Positions 7,136-11,857 of a stretch of DNA of 11,857 bases are shown here, piece after piece (positions within the stretch are counted from its first letter, which is position 1; each line of letters starts with the position of its first letter). The stretch covers positions 1-11,857 of the forward strand of contig CALKKN010000342.1 in the NCBI GenBank assembly GCA_937995275.1, in the 5' to 3' direction. Source of the DNA: an uncultured Lysobacterales bacterium. GTDB taxonomy: Bacteria; Pseudomonadota; Gammaproteobacteria; Xanthomonadales; SZUA-36. The notes beneath the pieces were generated by a model. It was not told the DNA's origin. It made no database searches and was given only the letters and a program-made list of their open reading frames with translations. Made by a program: the position numbers and the translations under genes.

Positions 7136-7788
7136 CCTGCGGCCCTCCCGCCGGCCGGTTCCGCCAGCATGCCGTTCAGCAGCACATCGGTCATCTGCTG
7201 CGAGTAGTGGCCCGGGTCGCGGATAAAGTCGGCCTCGGGGATCTGCCGCAGCAGGCCGTGGACCTGGAAATAGAACAGGTCCGCGCCCATCAGCAGCGTT
7301 GCGCACAGGCCGGGATCCAGGTCGTCGCGCAACAGGCCGGCCCGCTGCCCCGCGTCGAAGATGGCTATCATCCGGTTGACGATCCCGCCAAGCACCTGCT
7401 CCACCACGGTCCGGCTCGTCTGCTCGTCGCCCGAAAACGCCTCGCGCAGCACCAGGCGCACCCGCGCCGCGTTGTCGAACAGGTGCTCGAGATGGGCGCC
7501 GGCGAAGGCCTGCAGGCGGTGCTCGAAGGAACCCCTGCCTTCGGCGAGGTTTTCGATCAGCGAAGTCAGTTCCTGCGCGCTGCGCCGCATGATCGCGAAG
7601 AACAGCGCCTCTTTCGACGCGAAGTGATGGTAGATGTTGGCCTTGCTGACGCCCGCCGCCTCGGCGATGCGACGCATGGACACCCCATCGTAGCCGTTCT
7701 CGGAGAACAGCCGGGTGGCGGCGTCGAGGATGGCCGCCTCACCGGCGGATTGGGGGATTTCCTTCGGGATGGCGGCTGGTGCCGGCAT
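7132..7788 (-). CDS. TetR/AcrR-family transcriptional regulator
   Basis: This 218-residue protein has an N-terminal TetR helix-turn-helix: ILDAATRLFSENGYDGVSM (about 20-38), then RRIAEAAGVSKANIYHHFASKEALF (39-63), with the usual IYHHFxSKE recognition-helix ending. The rest is a helical ligand-binding and dimerisation domain, too variable to name the effector. It is probably a repressor of the efflux genes it precedes. Its 3' end overlaps the adaptor gene (ATGA), so regulator and pump are co-expressed and the regulator likely represses itself. A GACCG-N2-CGGTC-centred palindrome lies 24-41 bases before its ATG. AGGA eight bases upstream of 7788 supports the start. The N-terminal extension before the HTH (PAPAAIPKEIPQSAG) is disordered and somewhat long. 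Confidence 0.93.
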   Translation of the reverse strand: MPAPAAIPKEIPQSAGEAAILDAATRLFSENGYDGVSMRRIAEAAGVSKANIYHHFASKEALFFAIMRRSAQELTSLIENLAEGRGSFEHRLQAFAGAHLEHLFDNAARVRLVLREAFSGDEQTSRTVVEQVLGGIVNRMIAIFDAGQRAGLLRDDLDPGLCATLLMGADLFYFQVHGLLRQIPEADFIRDPGHYSQQMTDVLLNGMLAEPAGGRAAG

Positions 7789-7811
7789 GATTCGATTCCT
7801 GCAATAACGTC

Positions 7812-7829
7812 ACTGACCGGACGGTCGGT
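7812..7829. promoter_or_regulatory. Probable TetR-type operator
   Basis: ACTGACCG-GA-CGGTCGGT is an 18-bp inverted repeat with 8-base arms, complementary at 7 of 8 positions (the GACCG/CGGTC core is exact). The core resembles known AcrR/TetR-family operators built on GACCG...CGGTC. It lies between the candidate -10 box and the tetR start codon, where bound repressor would block transcription of tetR, the adaptor and the permease. That the adjacent regulator binds it is inferred from position and symmetry. Confidence 0.75.
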
Positions 7830-7857
7830 TAGTTAATTTGGAACATTTTGCCGGTAA
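7830..7857 (-). promoter_or_regulatory. Candidate promoter for the tetR-efflux operon
   Basis: On the minus strand, TTACCG (7857-7852), a 16-base spacer and TAACTA (7835-7830) give a weak sigma-70-like promoter. An alternative -35 is TTGCAA just upstream. This AT-rich patch lies in the 95-bp gap between the hydratase stop and tetR, immediately before the palindrome. Box matches are poor, so the exact hexamers are uncertain even though a promoter in this gap is likely. Confidence 0.4.
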
Positions 7858-7883
7858 TTGCAATAGCGCAAGTCAAGTTCCCC

Positions 7884-8708
7884 CTATTCCGCCGCCGGAG
7901 GGCCCAAATCGAGGTCCGGATAATCGGCGGTCTTGCCCCTGGCCATCGCTTGCAACGCGGTCACCATGTCCTGCCCGAATGCCAGGTTGGCGAGGGCTGC
8001 CTGGCGCAATTGCCGCTCGATTGTCAGGCTTTCCTCGCCCACCAGGGCTTCCTTGGTGTATCTGACGGTCAGCGGCGAATTGGCGGCAATCTGACCGGCG
8101 ATTGCTCGCGCCGCGGCCAGCGTGTCCGCGCCGGAATCGAACACCTGGTTGACCAGCCCCCAGCGCAATGCTTCCTCCGCTGAAAATCGGCGCCCGGTGT
8201 AGACCAGTTCGCGCGCCACGCCCGGCGGGACCTGGCGCGCCAGGCGCTGCAACCCGCCCAGGTCCGCCACCAGCCCGACCTGCACTTCCATCAACTGGAA
8301 GAACGCGTCGCTGCTGCACACGCGGATGTCCGCCGTGCAGGCCAATTCGAGGCCGGCGCCGATACAGCCCCCCTGCACGGCCGCGATCACCGGCACCCGG
8401 CAGCGCTCCAGCCCGAGAAAAGCATCCTGCAGCCGGCGGATGTCGTGGTTCATGCGGTCCCGGGCACGGCCGGAATCCTCAGAAGCGGCCGCCAGCAGGC
8501 CGCCGACGAAACCAAGGTCGATCCCCGAGCAGAAGTGTTCGCCTTCGGCGGCGAGCACGACGGCCCGGATCCCGGGGTCAGCGGCAATCCGCCCCAGCTT
8601 CAGGGGCAAATCCGCCCAGAACTCCGCGTCCAGGCTGTTGCGGCGCTGCGGGTTGGACAGAACCAGTTCGGCAATGCCTTCCTCGGCACTCAGGTTGATG
8701 GCAGTCAT
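7884..8708 (-). CDS. Enoyl-CoA hydratase/isomerase, closest in motif to dienoyl-CoA isomerase (ECH1-like)
   Basis: This 274-residue crotonase-fold enzyme has SNPQRRNSLD near the N-terminus, the oxyanion/CoA motif EHFCSGIDL (about 57-65), and a central block PVIAAVQGGCIGAGLEL, then DAFFQLMEVQVGLVADLGGLQRL, very like eukaryotic Delta3,5-Delta2,4-dienoyl-CoA isomerase. Counting from the ATG at 8708, E121 and E141 align with the two catalytic Glu of enoyl-CoA hydratase, and D149 with the extra Asp of the dienoyl isomerase. It would act on unsaturated acyl-CoA in beta-oxidation; hydration or double-bond isomerisation are both possible. The ATG at 8708 is preferred over a GTG at 8714 because GAGGAG ends five bases before the ATG but abuts the GTG. 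It lies 66 bases after the upstream permease stop and 95 bases before tetR, so it may be read through from the former. Confidence 0.88.
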   Translation of the reverse strand: MTAINLSAEEGIAELVLSNPQRRNSLDAEFWADLPLKLGRIAADPGIRAVVLAAEGEHFCSGIDLGFVGGLLAAASEDSGRARDRMNHDIRRLQDAFLGLERCRVPVIAAVQGGCIGAGLELACTADIRVCSSDAFFQLMEVQVGLVADLGGLQRLARQVPPGVARELVYTGRRFSAEEALRWGLVNQVFDSGADTLAAARAIAGQIAANSPLTVRYTKEALVGEESLTIERQLRQAALANLAFGQDMVTALQAMARGKTADYPDLDLGPPAAE

Positions 8709-8746
8709 GGCCACTCCTCACTCTAGGGTTTTGATTCAGTTTCGGC

Positions 8747-8762
8747 GGCGGGTTCGCCCGCC
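8747..8762. other. Perfect 6-bp GC hairpin between permease and hydratase genes
   Basis: GGCGGG-TTCG-CCCGCC on the plus strand (CGAA loop on the minus strand) is an exact inverted repeat within the short gap between the two minus-strand genes. No T run follows it in the direction of transcription, so it is not a standard intrinsic terminator. It may stabilise or separate transcript segments, or be a fragment of an intergenic repeat. Confidence 0.45.
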
Positions 8763-8774
8763 AACACCCCGGGA

Positions 8775-11700
8775 TCAGGCCGGTTCGGGCACGAGCTTGG
8801 ACGCCGGGACCTTTTCTTCACGCAGCCGCAGCAGGCTGGGCAGCAGGATCAGGGTAAACAGCGTACTGACCAGCATGCCGCCGACAATGACCGAAGCCAT
8901 GCCGCGGTACAACTCGGTGCCGGCGCCCGGCATCATCATCAGCGGCAACATGCCGAAAATGCTGGTCGTCGTGCTCATCAGGATCGGCCTGAGCCGCAGG
9001 CGCACGGCGCTTTCCACCGCGTCGCGCCGGGCCATCCCCTCGCGCTCGGCGTCGCGGGCGCGGTAAACCAGCAAGATCGCATTGTTGACGACCAGGCCCA
9101 GCAGGATCACGAAGCCGATCATGGTCAGCAGGTCCATCTGCTGCCCGCCCGAGGCGAACAGCGCCAGGTCGACGGTTCGCAATGCCAGGATTCCACCCAC
9201 CGTGGCCATCGGAATCGTCATGATGACCAGCAGGGAATCCCGGAAGGAGCGGAACAGCGCCGAGATCAGGAGGTACAGGATCACGACCGCCAGCAGGAAA
9301 CTGCCGCTCATGCTGGTCAGCGCCTCCTCAAGCGCTTCAGCCGTTCCCCGGTACTTTACGATACCTCCCGCAGGCATGCTTTCCAGAATCGCCGGCGCCA
9401 CCCGTTCCCTAATGGAATAGAGTGCTTCCTCGATGGCCATGCCGGCCGGCGGCGTGACCTGCAGCGTCAAGGTCCGTTTGCGGTCGATGCGCCGGATGTT
9501 CGACGGCCCGGCTGTCCGCGTCACCGACGTCAGCTCGCCCAGTGTCTGAACAGTGCCATTAGCAGTCGCCACCGGCAGCGAACCCAGCTCCTCCGGCGTG
9601 TACCAACCCTGGGCTCGCATGACTACGTTGTAGCGTCGACTGCCGTCGAAATACTCTCCCAAAAATGCGCCGTCGCCCATCGCCCGAATCACCGTGGCCA
9701 GCTGTGAGCGGTTCCATCCGACCTCAGCTATCTTACGGTCGTCCGGTAGCAGTCGAAGTTCGGGTTCCGCGAGTTCCAGTCCAGGTACGGGGCGAATACT
9801 AGCGCCGGGCAGCGCTTCGTTGACCCTTAAAAAACCCTCACGGCCCGCTTTCAGCAAGGACTCGAAGGATTCCGCCGACAGGTCGATATCGATCCGCCGG
9901 CCGCCCCGACCTCCACCGAAAATCGGGCTCCGCTGCACGAACCCGAAGGTATCAGGGAACCCCGCCATGACCTCACGGTTGAAAATCTGCACAAGTTCGT
10001 CGACCTTTCCGGCATCCACGGCCTCGCCCCCGATGAAAGTGCCCCAGCCCCGGGCGCTGCCGAGAAAATACTTTTTCAACGCAGGTGCCTTTTCGCCCTT
10101 CAGGTAGGGCTCCAGCCGTTCATCGATGACCCCCACCAGTTCTTCCTTGGCGGTCATCGTTCCAATACCCGGCGGCGTCACCATGAAGCCCATGAAGAAA
10201 TTCCGCTTTCCCTCCGGAAGGTAGTCGGCCGGGGGCAACAGCAGCGCGACGATCAGGAATGGGGTGAGTGTCAGCGCGGCGATCCAAGTCCAGCGGCGCC
10301 GCGGACTGTCGGTCCAGGACATGATGTGACTGGTGATCCAGCGCCACCAGTTGCGGTGGCGGTCATCGATGGCATCCCCCTTGATCCAGTTCGCTGCGGC
10401 TGTCGGCAGAACTGTCACCGCTACCAGCAACGAGGCTATAACGGCCGCCGATATCGTGACCGCCAAGTCGCTGAACAGCTGGCCGGCTTCGTTCTGGAGA
10501 AAAATCACCGGCATGAAAATCGCCACGGTCGTCGCCGTCGAAGCCAGTAGGGCGCCCCACACCTGGCTGACGCCGCGCATTGAGGCCGCGTCGCCCTCCA
10601 GCCCCACCTCGCGTTGCCGGAAGATGTTCTCCAGAACGACGATCGCCGCGTCCAGCACCATGCCGGTCGCGAAGGCCAGTCCGGCAAGGGAAATGATGTT
10701 CAGTGTCCGACCGCTGAAGTAAAGCACCATGAACGCGATCATCAGGCACATGGGAATGCTGAGCGCGACGATGACCGTGGCGCGGAACTTGCGCAGGAAC
10801 CACCAGAGCACCACGACCGCCAGCGACACGCCGAGGAGCAAGTTATTGCGCACCATGGTGACCGAGGAGGAAATATAGGTGGTAATGTCGGTTTGCTGAA
10901 CAATCTGCAGGCCCGCCCGCTTCAATTCGTTGTCCGCCAAGCTCGCCACCTCCGCCTTGATGCCGTCCATGACTTCGTAAACGTTGACGCCGGACTCAGG
11001 GGTAACATTCATGCCGATCGAAGGCCCACCGTTCTGGTGCAGTACGTTGGTCGGATCAACCATAGCCATTTCGACCCGCGCGATGTCTCGCAGAAAGACG
11101 GGCCGCCCGTCCCGCCACTCGAGCACCAGATCGCCCAGCGTACTGACGTCGTATTTGCCGCTGAACCGCAGGGTGTATTCCCGGCGTCCAACCTCGTTCA
11201 AGCCGGCTGATACATCCGTGTTGCTGCCAAGCCGTTGTCCGACACTCGTAAGGTCGAGCCCGATGCTGGCTGCCTTGAACGGGTCGAACGTAATCCGCAC
11301 CTCGTGCTCCCGCCCGCCAAATGTTCCTACCCTGGAGACACCCGACACCCGTTCGAGACGGGTTACAACGACCGCATCGACAAAATCCTGATAACTCTCG
11401 ACCGGCCGAGGATTGTCCGGAGACGCCAGAATGGCGAACCAGGCAATCACCCTGTCCATGCTGTTGGTGCCGACCCGGATGACCGGTTCAGTTGCGTCCG
11501 GCGGGTACCTCGGCACCTGGTTGAGTCGGCTCATCACCTCGATCAGTGCGCGGTTCATGTCCGTGCCAATCGCAAACTGCAAATTGACATATCCGTTGCC
11601 ATAGCTGGCCGTCGACTGGAGTTTCAGGAGGCCGGGAATGCTGCGCAAAACGTCTTCTTGCGGTTCGATGATCTCCGACTCGATCTCGTTCGGCGCGGAT

Positions 11701-11857
11701 GCCCGCCAACCGGTGAAGATACTGATTTCCGGCCGCGAGATTTCCGGGGTCATCTGTATTGGTAGCCGGAACAAGCTGATCAAGCCGAAAATCGCGATCA
11801 AAATGCAGACCACCACTACCGCGACCGGGTTGGAAAGGGAGATTCTGGTCAACGTCA
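8775..11857 (-). CDS. RND efflux permease, second copy, divergent (5' end at window edge)
   Basis: About 1025 residues of RND pump are visible: TM1 about 9-27 (numbered from a TTG at 11852), porter loop 28-334, TM2-6 335-490, TM7 about 520-540, second loop 541-848 and TM8-12 850-1008, ending GGMLVSTLFTLILLPSLLRL. The frame stays open past the TTG: the last five minus-strand bases read TGACG, so one further A at 11858 would give ATG-ACG-TTG, the likely true start (MTLTRISLSNPV). The same bases could form an ATGA overlap with an upstream adaptor gene. TM4 reads GMVLDAAIVVLEN, keeping D401 but with A402 for the second Asp; TM10 reads GLVVNNAILLV, with N923 for AcrB K940. R953 and S960 align with AcrB R971 and T978. 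It is only distantly similar to the other permease here. Substrate unknown. Confidence 0.93.
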   Translation of the reverse strand, partial: TLTRISLSNPVAVVVVCILIAIFGLISLFRLPIQMTPEISRPEISIFTGWRASAPNEIESEIIEPQEDVLRSIPGLLKLQSTASYGNGYVNLQFAIGTDMNRALIEVMSRLNQVPRYPPDATEPVIRVGTNSMDRVIAWFAILASPDNPRPVESYQDFVDAVVVTRLERVSGVSRVGTFGGREHEVRITFDPFKAASIGLDLTSVGQRLGSNTDVSAGLNEVGRREYTLRFSGKYDVSTLGDLVLEWRDGRPVFLRDIARVEMAMVDPTNVLHQNGGPSIGMNVTPESGVNVYEVMDGIKAEVASLADNELKRAGLQIVQQTDITTYISSSVTMVRNNLLLGVSLAVVVLWWFLRKFRATVIVALSIPMCLMIAFMVLYFSGRTLNIISLAGLAFATGMVLDAAIVVLENIFRQREVGLEGDAASMRGVSQVWGALLASTATTVAIFMPVIFLQNEAGQLFSDLAVTISAAVIASLLVAVTVLPTAAANWIKGDAIDDRHRNWWRWITSHIMSWTDSPRRRWTWIAALTLTPFLIVALLLPPADYLPEGKRNFFMGFMVTPPGIGTMTAKEELVGVIDERLEPYLKGEKAPALKKYFLGSARGWGTFIGGEAVDAGKVDELVQIFNREVMAGFPDTFGFVQRSPIFGGGRGGRRIDIDLSAESFESLLKAGREGFLRVNEALPGASIRPVPGLELAEPELRLLPDDRKIAEVGWNRSQLATVIRAMGDGAFLGEYFDGSRRYNVVMRAQGWYTPEELGSLPVATANGTVQTLGELTSVTRTAGPSNIRRIDRKRTLTLQVTPPAGMAIEEALYSIRERVAPAILESMPAGGIVKYRGTAEALEEALTSMSGSFLLAVVILYLLISALFRSFRDSLLVIMTIPMATVGGILALRTVDLALFASGGQQMDLLTMIGFVILLGLVVNNAILLVYRARDAEREGMARRDAVESAVRLRLRPILMSTTTSIFGMLPLMMMPGAGTELYRGMASVIVGGMLVSTLFTLILLPSLLRLREEKVPASKLVPEPA

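Noticed and set aside
7136..7306. N-terminal extension of the adaptor protein by 57 residues
   Set aside because: It lies inside tetR in another frame, would precede an obvious lipoprotein signal peptide, and the ATG at 7135 has a good ribosome site and ATGA overlap.

Overview
The window looks like chromosomal DNA of a high-GC proteobacterium, most likely a gammaproteobacterium. The support is Gram-negative tripartite RND efflux genes, two lipoprotein signal peptides with lipoboxes, strong Shine-Dalgarno sites and dense four-base gene overlaps. Genus cannot be read from the sequence. Most of the window is GC-rich (for example 42 of 60 bases in 5041-5100), but the left end is clearly poorer (24 of 60 in 961-1020), so the two parts may have different histories.

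Left part, plus strand (1-1303): the last 33 codons of an unidentified gene, possibly a TetR-type regulator; a stand-alone metallo-beta-lactamase-fold protein carrying the di-iron ligand set of flavodiiron/ODP proteins; and a glyoxalase-like VOC gene cut short at its last beta-strand. Junction (1304-1568): a low-complexity, REP-like stretch and the first ~30 codons of an IS30-family transposase. It separates the plus-strand genes from the minus-strand block that converges on them.

Right part, minus strand, in transcription order (11857 down to 1569): an RND permease whose start lies at or just past the window edge; an enoyl-CoA hydratase/dienoyl-CoA isomerase; a promoter region with a TetR-type palindrome; then tetR, a membrane fusion lipoprotein and a second RND permease joined by ATGA and GTGA overlaps; a possible terminator; a CitE-like CoA-ester lyase; and a small lipoprotein. 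The tetR-mfp-permease trio reads as a self-regulated efflux operon: the regulator is the first gene and its probable operator lies between the promoter and its start codon. No outer-membrane channel gene is present, so a TolC-type partner would have to be encoded elsewhere.

The most interesting feature is in the two permeases. Both depart from the AcrB proton-relay residues, in different ways and each partly toward the heavy-metal pump CusA: one has Asp-Asp in TM4 but Glu in place of the TM10 Lys, the other has Asp-Ala in TM4 and Asn in TM10. I see no CRISPR array, defence island, tRNA, rRNA or complete mobile element, and no clear sign of a wholly new system.
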